From Chloroflexi bacterium bin125 (lineage in GTDB: Bacteria > Chloroflexota > Dehalococcoidia > Bin125), in the NCBI GenBank assembly GCA_002239025.1, contig MPNM01000001.1:1-64000 (forward strand): DNA of 64,000 nt. The letters run 5' to 3'. Below are positions 54,022-63,963 of this stretch, in pieces. The notes beneath the pieces are model-generated. The model saw nothing but the letters and a program-made list of their open reading frames with translations. It had not been told where the DNA came from and made no database searches. Positions within the stretch are counted from its first letter, which is position 1, and each line of letters opens with the position of its first letter. Both the position numbers and the translations under genes were made by a program.

Positions 54022-54975
54022 ATGTGGACATATGTCTCCGTCCGTGTGCTCCAGTCGATCGTGGTGATCATCCTCGTCGCGATCGCCTCCTTCGCGATCT
54101 TCCGTGTCCTCCCCGGCGACCCCGTCGCCGCCCTCTCCGGCGAGGGAGAAGCGATCTCGCCGGAGCGACGCGCCATCATTGAGGAGCGGCTCGGGCTGAA
54201 CAAGTCGGTGCCCGAGCAAATGGTGAGCTGGCTCGGCGACATCATCACGTCGGGCGACTTTGGACAGTCGACGCTGACCAACCGCGACATCGGTCCGGAA
54301 CTGCTTCAGCGCCTGCAAAACACCCTGCACGTCGGCGTAGCCACGATCGTCGTAGGGATGTTGATCGGCATCCCCGCCGGAGTCGTGTCGGCGATCAAAC
54401 CCAACTCATTAATTGACCGCCTCGTGACGACGCTCTCTGTCGGCGGCGTCGCGATTCCCGACTACTTGACCGGCCTGATCTTGATCCTCTTGCTCGTCGT
54501 CACCTGGAACGTCCTGCCTGCCGCAGGTTTCGAACGGATCTGGGTTGATCCCGTGGCCTCGATCAAGTCGCTGATCATGCCGACCCTGGTCGTCGGCTGG
54601 GTACTGTCTGCAATTGTCGCCCGGCAGACGCGATCCTCAATGCTGGAAGTGATGAGGCAGGACTATGTCCGCACGGCCCGGGCGAAGGGTCTGCGCGAGC
54701 GCCGAGTGATCGCGCTGCACGCGCTGCGCAACGGGCTGCTCCCGGTCGTCACAATCGTCGGTCTGCTGCTCGCCCGCGTCTTCGCCGGCGCCGTGATTGT
54801 TGAGCAGATCTTCAATATCCCCGGCATGGGACGCTGGCTCGTGCAGGCCGCGCTGCAACGCGATCTGCTGATCGTGCAGGCGATGATCCTCGTGATTGCG
54901 ATGGCCATCGTGATCGCCAACCTGCTAACCGACATCTCCTATGGCGTGTTGGATCCGAGGATCCGCTATGGCTGA
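54022..54975 (+). CDS. ABC transporter permease, DppB type
   Basis: A 317-residue inner-membrane permease with six predicted helices. Conserved blocks are FRVLPGDPVAAL near the N-terminus, SIDRLVTTLSVGGVAIPDY-like helix 3, and the EAA loop MRQDYVRTARAKGLRERRVI, which docks on the ATPase. Typical of subunit 1 of dipeptide/oligopeptide/nickel importers. ATG 54022 is 143 bp after the binding protein; the stop overlaps the second permease. Confidence 0.95.
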   Translation: MWTYVSVRVLQSIVVIILVAIASFAIFRVLPGDPVAALSGEGEAISPERRAIIEERLGLNKSVPEQMVSWLGDIITSGDFGQSTLTNRDIGPELLQRLQNTLHVGVATIVVGMLIGIPAGVVSAIKPNSLIDRLVTTLSVGGVAIPDYLTGLILILLLVVTWNVLPAAGFERIWVDPVASIKSLIMPTLVVGWVLSAIVARQTRSSMLEVMRQDYVRTARAKGLRERRVIALHALRNGLLPVVTIVGLLLARVFAGAVIVEQIFNIPGMGRWLVQAALQRDLLIVQAMILVIAMAIVIANLLTDISYGVLDPRIRYG

Positions 54976-55909
54976 ACAAGCAACCGCTGAGACCACGGCG
55001 AGCGGCTACGCGATCCCGGACGATGTCGGACGATTCGAGCCGTTGCGCATCTTCATGCGCCGATTCCTGCGCGTGCGGTTGGTCAAGCCGGCCCTGATCA
55101 TCCTGGTCGTGTTCGCTCTGGTCGCGATTTTCGTTGACGTACTCCCGATTCCCGGATTCGAGGAACAGGCGACCGACGAAAACGGGCTCTACATCTCGTG
55201 GCAATCTCCCAACGCGGATCACCCGTTTGGCACCGACAAGATTGGACGAGACACCTTGTCTCGCGTGCTCAATGCGACACGTGCGGCGCTCGCTGTTGGA
55301 TTCGGCGCATCGCTGTTCGGCGCCGTGTTTGGTCTACCGATCGGGATCGCCGCCGGCTATGCCCGAGGCATCGTCGACGAGGCGCTGATGCGCCTGATGG
55401 ACGCCGTGCTTGCCTTCCCGGGTCTGATTCTCGCCCTCGCGCTGGTCACGGTGCTCGGTAGAGACATCATCAACATCATCATTGCCGTCGGGATTGCCAA
55501 CATCCCCTGGGTGGCGCGGATCGCGAGGTCGATGGCGCTCTCTGTGCGTGAGCAGGATTATGTCCTCGCCGGGCACACGATCGGCGCGAGCAACCTGCGG
55601 ATCATGATGCGCTACGTGCTGCCCAACAGCTTCCAGCCCGTCATCGTCCAGGTCTCGTTGGGCGCCGGTTTCGCGATCATCGCTGAGGCCGGACTCTCCT
55701 TCCTCGGCCTCGGAATCCGGCCGCCCGATCCGACCTGGGGCGGATTGGTCTCCGAGGGCCGTCAGGTGATCATTACCGGCAGCGGCTGGTGGCTCTGGGT
55801 CTTCCCCGGCGCATGTATCGCGCTACTCGTCTGGAGTCTCAACATCATCGGCGACGGCCTGAGAGATGTGCTCGATCCCCGGCTGCGCGGCGCCCTCGAA
55901 GGCGATTGA
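54968..55909 (+). CDS. ABC transporter permease, DppC type
   Basis: A 313-residue permease with an N-terminal membrane helix followed by the DDP domain. Seen are NADHPFGTDKIGRDTLSRVL, SLFGAVFGLPIGIAAGYARG, LAFPGLILALALV, and the EAA loop VREQDYVLAGHTIGASNLRI. The ATG overlaps the preceding stop by 8 bp, showing tight coupling. No ATP-binding subunits follow: the next genes are convergent NTF2-like proteins, so the ATPases must be encoded elsewhere. Confidence 0.95.
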   Translation: MAEQATAETTASGYAIPDDVGRFEPLRIFMRRFLRVRLVKPALIILVVFALVAIFVDVLPIPGFEEQATDENGLYISWQSPNADHPFGTDKIGRDTLSRVLNATRAALAVGFGASLFGAVFGLPIGIAAGYARGIVDEALMRLMDAVLAFPGLILALALVTVLGRDIINIIIAVGIANIPWVARIARSMALSVREQDYVLAGHTIGASNLRIMMRYVLPNSFQPVIVQVSLGAGFAIIAEAGLSFLGLGIRPPDPTWGGLVSEGRQVIITGSGWWLWVFPGACIALLVWSLNIIGDGLRDVLDPRLRGALEGD

Positions 55910-55928
55910 CCGGGTCCCGATCACCAGC

Positions 55929-56702
55929 TCAGACGACGACCGAAACCGCTACCGGCTTCCAGACTCCATCGCGCTCTCCAACCAGAAAGAGCTGCTGTAC
56001 CGACGCGTCGCCGCGAGTGAGAGTCTGGGCGACATTCGCTCCGTGCTTGCCTGCCTGCACGATCACCGTCTCGTGCGAGATCGGCAGACCCTCAGCGCAC
56101 CATGGACCATATTGCCCGCGCATCATCTCGGCGTCGTCAACCATTTGCACTTCGCCCGGACCGGCCAGCATGGTCAGTGGATAGTGAAACGTCGTGAGCC
56201 ACGTCTCGACATCGCCGGCCGCCAATGCCGTCATCACACCTTCGACCGCGGCCATGCCTGCCCGTTCTTCGTCTGAGTAGTCCTGACCCTCGACGAAACT
56301 GTCTAACTTGAGCTGTCCCTGTAGGCCCCACCCATCCTCCGATTTTGTCGCCACGTAGACGACACGGTTCGATGCCATCGCCGACTCGTCGGCGTCGTAG
56401 CGAGTCCATCCGCCGGCGATGTGCGCCTTGACGTCTGAGGCTTGCACGACCTGTGGCGGCGTCGAGACGCTGTGAACCCAGCCGGTCGCTTCGAGTTCGT
56501 CCCAGATCGGCGCAGCGACATACTCCTCGGCATTTGCGAAGACGCGTGTCGGCGGTCGCCAGTGGACGCTGCTGCCCTGAGGCGCGGCAGATACTCGGGC
56601 GTGCGGATAGGAGTTCACGCCCGCCCAACCGTCGAGGTCGCGGGCGTTGAATGTGTTCAGGAAGGCCAGATACGCCGACTCGGGTGATTCGTATTGACCC
56701 AT
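55929..56702 (-). CDS. Tandem NTF2/SnoaL-like protein, copy 3
   Basis: A 257-residue protein of two NTF2-like (SnoaL-fold) halves: residues ~1-125 beginning ESPESAYLAFLNTFNARDLD and ~130-257 containing VMTALAAGDVETWLTTFHYP. It is paralogous to the next two genes: shared blocks include YPH-RVS, WDELEATGWVHS, GGWTRYDADES and the GWGLQGQLK strand. NTF2-like proteins may be enzymes or binding proteins; no catalytic residues could be identified. The three genes are 23-27 bp apart and probably form one operon. Confidence 0.75.
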   Translation of the reverse strand: MGQYESPESAYLAFLNTFNARDLDGWAGVNSYPHARVSAAPQGSSVHWRPPTRVFANAEEYVAAPIWDELEATGWVHSVSTPPQVVQASDVKAHIAGGWTRYDADESAMASNRVVYVATKSEDGWGLQGQLKLDSFVEGQDYSDEERAGMAAVEGVMTALAAGDVETWLTTFHYPLTMLAGPGEVQMVDDAEMMRGQYGPWCAEGLPISHETVIVQAGKHGANVAQTLTRGDASVQQLFLVGERDGVWKPVAVSVVV

Positions 56703-56725
56703 GTCCGACCTCCTCGATCGTCCGG

Positions 56726-57484
56726 TTACACGTCAGGCCGAACCGCAGAGACCGCCGCCGATGCCCAGACGCCGCCGCGCTCGACGAACAGCGAGACCTG
56801 TTCGAAGTGGTCGCCGCCACTGGTCACGGATTGCTCGATCAGCGCAGCCGTGGGACCGGCGGCCGTGACCCGCGCCTCGTAGGAAATCGGGCGCGGCTCG
56901 CTCGCCCAGTCGCGATAGGCCGTGGCCAACGCCTCGCGGGTTTCGTAGATCTCCAGCTGGCCCGGGGCAAACACGATCACAGACGGTACGTGAAAGCAGT
57001 CCAGCCAGGCCTCAGCGTCGCCGGCCTCCAGCTTTTGCATCTCGCGTTGCAGCGCAGTCAGCGCCGCATCATGCACCTCCTGCGCAGCCGCGCCTTCAAG
57101 ATGTCCTTCGACCCCAAATGCCCCCTGGATGCCCCAGCCATCGTCCATCCTGGTCGAGATGTACAACAACCGGTTACGGCTGATCACCGAACCGTCCGCC
57201 TGATACCTCGTCCAGCCACCGGCGAAATGCACCTTGTCGGACATCGAATGCACGACACGCGGCGTGATCGGTTGAGTCCAGGCCCAGCCCATCCGATCGA
57301 ACTGATCCCACGACGCTGATTCCTCGAACTCTGCTGCGGTTTGCTGGATCGCTGGCTCGACGCGCGTGGCGGCGACTCGCACATGGGGATACGACATCAC
57401 GCCGGCGCGTCCAGAGGCCGACCTGGCGTTGAAGGTCTCGAAGAACGCCCAGTAGGCGGCTTCAGGAGATTCGTACGCGGCCAT
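56726..57484 (-). CDS. Tandem NTF2/SnoaL-like protein, copy 2
   Basis: A 252-residue paralogue of its neighbours. First half: ESPEAAYWAFFETFNARSAS, SYPHVRVAAT, HFAGGWTRYQADGS and GWGIQGAFG. Second half: EMQKLEAGDAEAWLDCFHVP with IEQSVTSGGDHFEQVSLFVE. Both halves have the helix-then-curved-sheet spacing of the NTF2 fold. Function unknown; no signal peptide, so cytoplasmic. Confidence 0.75.
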   Translation of the reverse strand: MAAYESPEAAYWAFFETFNARSASGRAGVMSYPHVRVAATRVEPAIQQTAAEFEESASWDQFDRMGWAWTQPITPRVVHSMSDKVHFAGGWTRYQADGSVISRNRLLYISTRMDDGWGIQGAFGVEGHLEGAAAQEVHDAALTALQREMQKLEAGDAEAWLDCFHVPSVIVFAPGQLEIYETREALATAYRDWASEPRPISYEARVTAAGPTAALIEQSVTSGGDHFEQVSLFVERGGVWASAAVSAVRPDV

Positions 57485-57511
57485 GGGAAGCCCTTCGAAT
57501 TGCAGGAACGT

Positions 57512-58303
57512 TCACGCGATCGCCGAAACGGCAAGGATCTTCCATTCACCCTCTTGTTGGGCGACGAGGAACGACTGGTGGAATGTGTCTTCGCCCCGTG
57601 TGATCGACTGCGACAGTGTGACGCCGTTCTCGCCCGCGGCGATGTCATTGGCGCGATAGCTTATCGGCAACGCCTCGCCAGCCCAGTCGCCATAGGCGGC
57701 GCGCATGGCTTCGGCGTCGTCAATGACGCTAACCTCGCCTGGCGCGCCGACCAGCGTGAGTGGGTAGTGGAAGCAGGTGAGCCAGTTGTCGACATCTCCA
57801 GGCTCAAGCGTGGTCATCAATCGCTCCAGCGCGCCAAGAGCGGCTGCCTTCTGCGCGCTGCGGTCGGCGCCCTTGTTGTAGCCGTCGATCCCAAACCGAG
57901 CCTGAATCCCCCAGCCCTCCTCCATCCGGCTCAGGACGTAGAGCACACGATTTGTGACAATCTCCGAATCGTCAGCGCGGTGCCGTGTCCAACCGCCGGC
58001 CAGGTGCACTTTGTCGGAAGAAGCATGGACCACGCGTGGGGTGATCCCCTGCGTCCTGACCCAGCCCGTGAGCTCGAACCGCTCCCAGCCTGCCCGCTCA
58101 GCCATCGCTGCATAGTCGCTGGCGGTCGGATAAACCCCTGACGCCGTACGAGGCCCTGGCCCGTCGCCGCGCCTCGGCGGTTGAACGGCAGAGACGCGCA
58201 CATGCGGATACGACATTGCGCCGGCCCAGCCGTCCGCATCTTTGCGGTTGAAATTCTCAAAGAAGGACCAATACGCCGCCGTCGGTGTCGCGTGACTTCC
58301 CAT
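57512..58303 (-). CDS. Tandem NTF2/SnoaL-like protein, copy 1
   Basis: A 263-residue paralogue and the promoter-proximal gene of the three. It carries an extra Gly/Pro-rich loop (PPRRGDGPGPRTAS near residue 41) in the first half. Blocks: TAAYWSFFENFNRKDADGWA, SYPHVRVSAV, HLAGGWTRHRADDS, GWGIQARFG, and TLEPGDVDNWLTCFHYPLTL. Function unknown. Confidence 0.75.
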   Translation of the reverse strand: MGSHATPTAAYWSFFENFNRKDADGWAGAMSYPHVRVSAVQPPRRGDGPGPRTASGVYPTASDYAAMAERAGWERFELTGWVRTQGITPRVVHASSDKVHLAGGWTRHRADDSEIVTNRVLYVLSRMEEGWGIQARFGIDGYNKGADRSAQKAAALGALERLMTTLEPGDVDNWLTCFHYPLTLVGAPGEVSVIDDAEAMRAAYGDWAGEALPISYRANDIAAGENGVTLSQSITRGEDTFHQSFLVAQQEGEWKILAVSAIA

Positions 58304-58405
58304 GGCATCCTCCGCAAACGCACTCGGGCACGATCATCTGCGATCGTGTCGCCCCTGAGGATAGTGTCGGCGCTAGCAGCGTCGGTCCGACACGCCAACA
58401 TCATC

Positions 58406-58584
58406 CGTCATTCCTGCGCTTGAAGCGGGAATCTCGCCGTTCGCTGTACTGACGTTGCGGCCCACTCCAGCTAGCCGACTCCCAGTCCCCGCTTTACGCG
58501 GGGACCCGCTCTGGCAGCACGGGATATCTGGTGGTGGAGTCCCCTACAGGGATGGAGCAGGTCCCCGCGTAAAGCGGGGACTGG
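58406..58584. repeat. Family-D half followed by a complete family-A repeat
   Basis: 58406-58440 has CGTCATTCCTGCGCTTGAAG followed by CGGGAATCTCGCCG (family D, one hairpin). 58481-58584 is a full family-A element in the opposite orientation to 22137-22243, ending GACTGG. Together they occupy most of the 315-bp gap between the NTF2-like operon and the cytochrome gene. Confidence 0.85.
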
Positions 58585-58618
58585 AGATTGATGCGTTCGA
58601 GGGTGCTGAACTAGCCCG

Positions 58619-59221
58619 CTACTGAGCCCACTGGCCGTAGTTCTCGTGGCCCAGGGCATCGTTGTTCGGGTCGACCAGAGGGTCGACGGCTGGCAGCGTC
58701 TGCAACCACGACCAGATGTCGGCGATGTCTTCGACCGGCACCTGCTCGGCGTCGAACTCCTGCATAATCCCGCGCGGCTGGCGGTACTGCGAGATCACGC
58801 CCTGGATGTCCAGGCCGGTCTGCGCGATCGTTGGGCCGACGATGCCCTCGCCAGTTTCCCCGTGACAGACCTGACAGCCGTTGGCCACATACAGTTCTGC
58901 GCCACGTGTGGGATTGGCTGCGGCACGCACGGCGTCTTCGTCGATGATCTCAATCGGCAGCGGCTCGGCCTCGGCGCAGGTCTCCGGCGGACGCTCGGTC
59001 AGCGACAGCGACGGGTGATCTTCTTTGCCATCCTCGATACAGAACAATCCGGTTTCCCAGCCTTCTGCCCCCGCCACTTCCGAGAGCGCCTTCGCCTCAA
59101 TGATGTTGCGGTCGGCGCCCTTGTGAATCGCAAAGCCGACCAGCGCAAAGATGCCCGCGGCCAGCAGGGCAAACACGATGATGATCCCGAAGGATTGCGG
59201 TATCCCGGTGCGACTGGGCAT
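58619..59221 (-). CDS. Membrane-anchored c-type cytochrome
   Basis: A 200-residue protein with an N-terminal membrane anchor (FGIIIVFALLAAGIFALVGF), a ~90-residue spacer and a class I cytochrome c domain. The haem site is GCQVCH near residue 116, with a likely axial Met in RGIMQEF near 150. The C-terminal IADIWSWLQTLP helix is typical. One haem, facing outside the membrane; likely an electron shuttle to an oxidase or dehydrogenase not in the window. Confidence 0.9.
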   Translation of the reverse strand: MPSRTGIPQSFGIIIVFALLAAGIFALVGFAIHKGADRNIIEAKALSEVAGAEGWETGLFCIEDGKEDHPSLSLTERPPETCAEAEPLPIEIIDEDAVRAAANPTRGAELYVANGCQVCHGETGEGIVGPTIAQTGLDIQGVISQYRQPRGIMQEFDAEQVPVEDIADIWSWLQTLPAVDPLVDPNNDALGHENYGQWAQ

Positions 59222-59376
59222 AGATCCCTACTTCATCTCGCTGCTTCGGTTCGAGGCGCGTCCTGTCAAGGAAGAATGCACACGCGCGACTCCGACGTAT
59301 CCTACCGCAGCATCTGGTTAGACGGAATTCTCGAGGGCAAGACATCCCCCTTGCTGAGAGTGACACACAGCTCGCC

Positions 59377-59520
59377 ACTCCCCTCTCCTCCCCCCTTGCG
59401 GAGGGGGAGATGTCACGGAGTGACAGAGGGAGGGTCGGCTGGTCACGACCAAACGGGAGTTGGCAAAGCCCCCCCTTTGCCTTCGGCATCTCCCCCGCAA
59501 AGGGGGGGAGAAGGGGAGAT
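59377..59520. repeat. Family-B palindromic repeat, reverse orientation
   Basis: The left arm has GTCACGGAGTGAC and the right arm GCCTTCGGC, flanked by C-rich and G-rich runs (CTCCCCCCTTGCG; CGCAAAGGGGGGGAGAAGGG). It lies in the 335-bp gap between the crotonase 3' end and the cytochrome 5' end. Confidence 0.85.
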
Positions 59521-59556
59521 GTGCATTGGCTTCTTGCAGGGGGGCTCTGCGGTTCC

Positions 59557-60444
59557 CTAAGTCGCCGGCGCCGAGGGACGTTTCTTGGCCGCTCCGTAGT
59601 CCTGGAAGGGGCCGTCGCGCCAGTCGAGGGCGGCCTTGAGGCCCTTCTCCTGTGCGATCCGACCGAAGTCGCCGGCCGACTTACGGAAGGTCGAGAGCGC
59701 CTGGACGTCGGCGCCGACCTGCAGCGCCGTGCGGAAACCCATGACCTCGTAGGCGCGGTTCAGGCCGCGCTTCGACATCATCACCATGTCCGGCGCGATG
59801 TTGGCGATCCGCTCACCCATCTTTTCAGTCTCCTCGGCTAGCTGGTCGACCGGGAAGGCACGGTTGGCCCAGCCCAGCTCGACCGCCTCGAGACCGGTAA
59901 CCGAATCGCCGGTGTAACAGAGCTCACGGGCCTTGCGCATGCCCATGTGCCAGGGGTGGTAGAGGATGTCGACCGTCGTCATCGCGCGCACCGGCGGGTA
60001 GCCGATGATCGCATCCTCGGCGACGTACATCAGGTCGCACATCGAGGCCAACTCCGAGCCGCCCGCCAGCGCGTAGCCGTGTACCTGAGCGATGACCGGC
60101 TTGGCCAGCTCCCAGATCTGCCAGTAGCCCGACAGCAGGTGCTGCGGCCACTGTCCCTGGCCGGGGTGAATCGGACCAACGTTGGGCAAGCCCGAACGGT
60201 AGTCGAGATAGTCCGACTCTGACAGGTTCGGCACCGGGGTGATGTCGTATCCCGCCGAGAAGGTCCGGCCGGAACCGCGAATGATCACCACGTGGACGCC
60301 GTCATCCGCTTCGGCCACCTTGAGGGCGTCAAACAGTTCGGCGCGCAACCGGTGGCTGAGCGCGTTCATCTTCTCCGGGCGATTCAGGGTGACAATTCCC
60401 AATCGTCCCTTGGTTTCATACAGGATGTCTTCGTACTCGGGCAT
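59557..60444 (-). CDS. Enoyl-CoA hydratase/isomerase (crotonase) family protein
   Basis: A 295-residue crotonase-fold protein. Visible are GIVTLNRPEKMNALSHRLRA at the N-terminus, the oxyanion-hole segment GSGRTFSAGYDIT (about 58-70), and HGYALAGGSELASMCDLM (about 127-144). The catalytic loop is IGYPPVRAMTTVDIL, without the usual paired Glu of hydratases, as in the other crotonase at 10254. A long insert (SDYLDYRSGLPNVGPIHPGQ) follows the first loop. Reaction unknown beyond acyl-CoA chemistry. Confidence 0.88.
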   Translation of the reverse strand: MPEYEDILYETKGRLGIVTLNRPEKMNALSHRLRAELFDALKVAEADDGVHVVIIRGSGRTFSAGYDITPVPNLSESDYLDYRSGLPNVGPIHPGQGQWPQHLLSGYWQIWELAKPVIAQVHGYALAGGSELASMCDLMYVAEDAIIGYPPVRAMTTVDILYHPWHMGMRKARELCYTGDSVTGLEAVELGWANRAFPVDQLAEETEKMGERIANIAPDMVMMSKRGLNRAYEVMGFRTALQVGADVQALSTFRKSAGDFGRIAQEKGLKAALDWRDGPFQDYGAAKKRPSAPAT

Positions 60445-60554
60445 GGTGGTACTCCTCGGCTAACAGATGTGCTTCGTGGTCAACGCAGTCACAACGTGGG
60501 GCGTTGCTCGCAGATTATCCGACTGTAGTGCAGGCGCTTCCGACTTCCATAGTT

Positions 60555-60911
60555 CCAGTCCCCGCTTCACGGAGACCTTTGCAAAATCCCAGTTTCCGTC
60601 ATTCCTGCGCAGGCAGGAATCACGAAGCACCCAATTGTGCAGGCTCTCCAACATCTGGTCGTACTCCTGCGGTTGGATCGCGCCACCTCCCCACTCCTGA
60701 AAGAAATGGGCGAACAGGCGACCTTTGAAAAACTCCCCTTCTCCCCCCTTGCGGGGGAGATGCCGAAGGCAGAGGGGGGGTCCGCTGTTCAGGAGCCCAA
60801 TCTGGTCATCATCAGCCGACCCCCCCTCTGTCACTCCGTGACAACTCCCCCCGCAAGGGGGGGAGAGGGGATTCGGGAGTTATTCAAAGGTCTCCGTAAA
60901 GCGGGGACTGG
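60555..60911. repeat. Compound nested palindromic element (outer family-A-like arms around D and B)
   Basis: The outer arms CCAGTCCCCGCTTCACGGAG with ACCTTTG (60555-60581) and the complement 60885-60911 differ at one base. Inside are a family-D hairpin near 60597-60620 and a full family-B element (60731-60880). The 477-bp gap 60445-60921 therefore consists mainly of repeats; no gene was recognised in it. Confidence 0.85.
60731..60880. repeat. Family-B palindromic repeat inside the nested element
   Basis: AACTCCCCTTCTCCCCCC with GCCGAAGGC on the left, and GTCACTCCGTGAC with CCCCCGCAAGGGGGGGAG on the right. The CTTTGAAAAACTCCCC edge matches 51739-51896, suggesting the true element end includes the CTTTGAA. 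Confidence 0.85.
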
Positions 60912-60921
60912 GAACGCGGTG

Positions 60922-61890
60922 CTACTCAATCCCATAGAGCGCCGACAGGATCTCCGTCAGTGGCGCCGCGCCGCGAATCACGCCTCGATAGACGCCGTCC
61001 GAGTCGATCACGAACAACTCAGGGACACCGTCGACCCGATAGTGCTGCGCTACGGATCCCTCTGTGTCGACGAGATGGATCAAGTCTGTCCCGTAGTTGG
61101 AGACAAAGTCCTTGCCCGCGCCGTCCGTCACTTCGTACACGTTGATGCCGATCACGAGGACGCTGCTCTCTCGGGCAGCGAGGTCCCCCAGTACGGAGAG
61201 GGTCTCGCCGACGAACGGCGCCCATGATGCCCAGAAGACGATCAGCGTGAGTTGCTCATCGCCTGTACGTATGTCCGACAGCGCGAGCACGTCACCATCG
61301 CCACTGTTGAGCGCCGGCAGCTTGAACTCCGGCGCCTCCTTGCCCACTTCGAGTCGGGGCGCACCAGCCACGATGCCTAACTTCGGCGGCCACAATTCTG
61401 CATGAGGCGCGACCGGGAGCTGCAGGATCACCGTCGATGTCTGCACCCAGCGATTCACGGGTACTGTCTCCCAGTCCAGCGCCCATGATCGCGACCGCAC
61501 TCCGCGAGCTACGCCTTCGGTCGACAGCCCCAGACCCAGGTCCACGCGACCGCCCACGCGTCTGGCTCGCACCCAGACAGATACCTCAGGCGCGATGTCT
61601 ATTGCCCGAGACCGGAGCCAGCGATTCTGCGGCGCCCGCTCAAACGTCAGCCGTCGGGAACCGGGACATTGCCGAGTCTCTCCGGCGACGGCGTCGCGCA
61701 GATCGATGCACAACTCGCCCACACCAGCATCGGATTTCCAGATCGTCACGTTGGCCCGCAGCGACGACTCCTGGCCTTGGGCTGTGGAGAGCGAGGCCAG
61801 CAGGGCAAGGCCGAGGACTCCAGCCAGCAGCGCCAGTAACAGTGCCGCTCTGGTGTTCAGCGGCAACGACATCGTCGCAAACCGATGCAT
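60922..61890 (-). CDS. TlpA/redoxin-fold extracytoplasmic protein without the CxxC
   Basis: A 322-residue protein with an N-terminal signal/anchor helix, an unrecognised ~150-residue beta-rich region, and a C-terminal thioredoxin-like domain of the TlpA/ResA type (about 185-322). Seen are EAPEFKLPALNSGDGDVLAL, LTLIVFWASWAPFVGETLSV, the cis-Pro GVPELFVIDSDG, and a terminal helix. In active TlpA proteins FWASW is followed by CxxC; here it is APFV, so it cannot act as a standard disulphide reductase. The ATG at 61890 overlaps the stop of the CopD-like gene by one base (TGATG), fixing the start. Confidence 0.82.
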   Translation of the reverse strand: MHRFATMSLPLNTRAALLLALLAGVLGLALLASLSTAQGQESSLRANVTIWKSDAGVGELCIDLRDAVAGETRQCPGSRRLTFERAPQNRWLRSRAIDIAPEVSVWVRARRVGGRVDLGLGLSTEGVARGVRSRSWALDWETVPVNRWVQTSTVILQLPVAPHAELWPPKLGIVAGAPRLEVGKEAPEFKLPALNSGDGDVLALSDIRTGDEQLTLIVFWASWAPFVGETLSVLGDLAARESSVLVIGINVYEVTDGAGKDFVSNYGTDLIHLVDTEGSVAQHYRVDGVPELFVIDSDGVYRGVIRGAAPLTEILSALYGIE

Positions 61891-62423
61891 CAGGCCGGCA
61901 ACATCGAGAAGTTGTGATTCCCGAGGAACGCGCCCGCGCCGGCGACCAGCAGTGTCATCAGCAGGCCAGATATCGAGAGCATGATGGTCAAGCGCCGCAC
62001 GCGCTTCAACTCCGGCGTGTCTTCCTCAGCGTCCGCCGACTCCCGAGCCAGCTCCAACTGCCGTGGACCAAAGACAAACTGATGCAGCCCAATCAGGGCA
62101 ATCATCACGGCCCACAATGCCATCTTGATCACGAAGATGTAGCCCCAGCGGGCGTCGTAGATGTCGGGGCCAAAGTTCTCTGCTTGATCCAGTCGCGGAT
62201 CGACCATCGCCCCGCCGGTAATCACGATGATCACCATGACGACGATGCCGACGCGTCCGAACCGCCTGGTAAAGCCCTCAAGTGCATCAAGCCAGATCGT
62301 CCGGTCGCCCACAGAGCGCAACGCAGGAATCACGCAAGCGGCCGTCACAATCTGTCCACCCAACCACACCGCCACGCCGATCACGTGCAGCCAGACGAGA
62401 ATCGAAATCACCGTTTCCGACAT
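61890..62423 (-). CDS. CopD-like four-helix membrane protein
   Basis: A 177-residue integral membrane protein with about four helices. Landmarks: SILVWLHVIGVAVWLGGQIV (the HxxG...WxGG pattern), FTRRFGRVGIVVMVIIVITG, and KMALWAVMIALIGLHQF. This matches the CopD/PcoD-type or related DUF2269-like domain, which may carry haem or copper. It is translationally coupled to the redoxin-fold gene, suggesting joint work in membrane redox or metal handling; this is inference. Confidence 0.8.
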   Translation of the reverse strand: MSETVISILVWLHVIGVAVWLGGQIVTAACVIPALRSVGDRTIWLDALEGFTRRFGRVGIVVMVIIVITGGAMVDPRLDQAENFGPDIYDARWGYIFVIKMALWAVMIALIGLHQFVFGPRQLELARESADAEEDTPELKRVRRLTIMLSISGLLMTLLVAGAGAFLGNHNFSMLPA

Positions 62424-62470
62424 TAGCGACCTCCGTCTAAGTCAGAGACTGACGCACACATATCCCATTT

Positions 62471-62596
62471 CGTCATTGCCGCGCTCCGACGCGGCAATCT
62501 CGCCGCGCGCAGCACTGACGTTGATGCTCCACTCGACGATACGCCCCCATGCAACCCGGTTGACGGCGTCGCGGCAAGCCCGGGTTTGACGGGGGT
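62471..62596. repeat. Family-D-like palindromic repeat, diverged
   Basis: CGTCATTGCCGCGCTCCGAC with GCGGCAATCTCGCCGCGC on the left, and a weaker right arm (GACGGCGTCGCGGCAAGCC). It lies in the 226-bp gap between purA and the CopD-like gene; nothing else is seen there. Confidence 0.65.
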
Positions 62597-62649
62597 AAGG
62601 CAACTTGTCTGACCGTTGTGCATCTCGTTGTTCAGGGTCGCCCAGAGGT

Positions 62650-63963
<1,314 letters not shown>

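Noticed and set aside
52403-54031. 542-aa minus-strand ORF opposite the solute-binding protein gene
   Set aside because: A high-GC antisense frame; the plus strand holds a clear family-5 binding protein.
33561-60880. Possible CRISPR array from repeated G/C-rich units
   Set aside because: The copies are far apart, palindromic, and lack regularly spaced repeats with spacers or cas genes.
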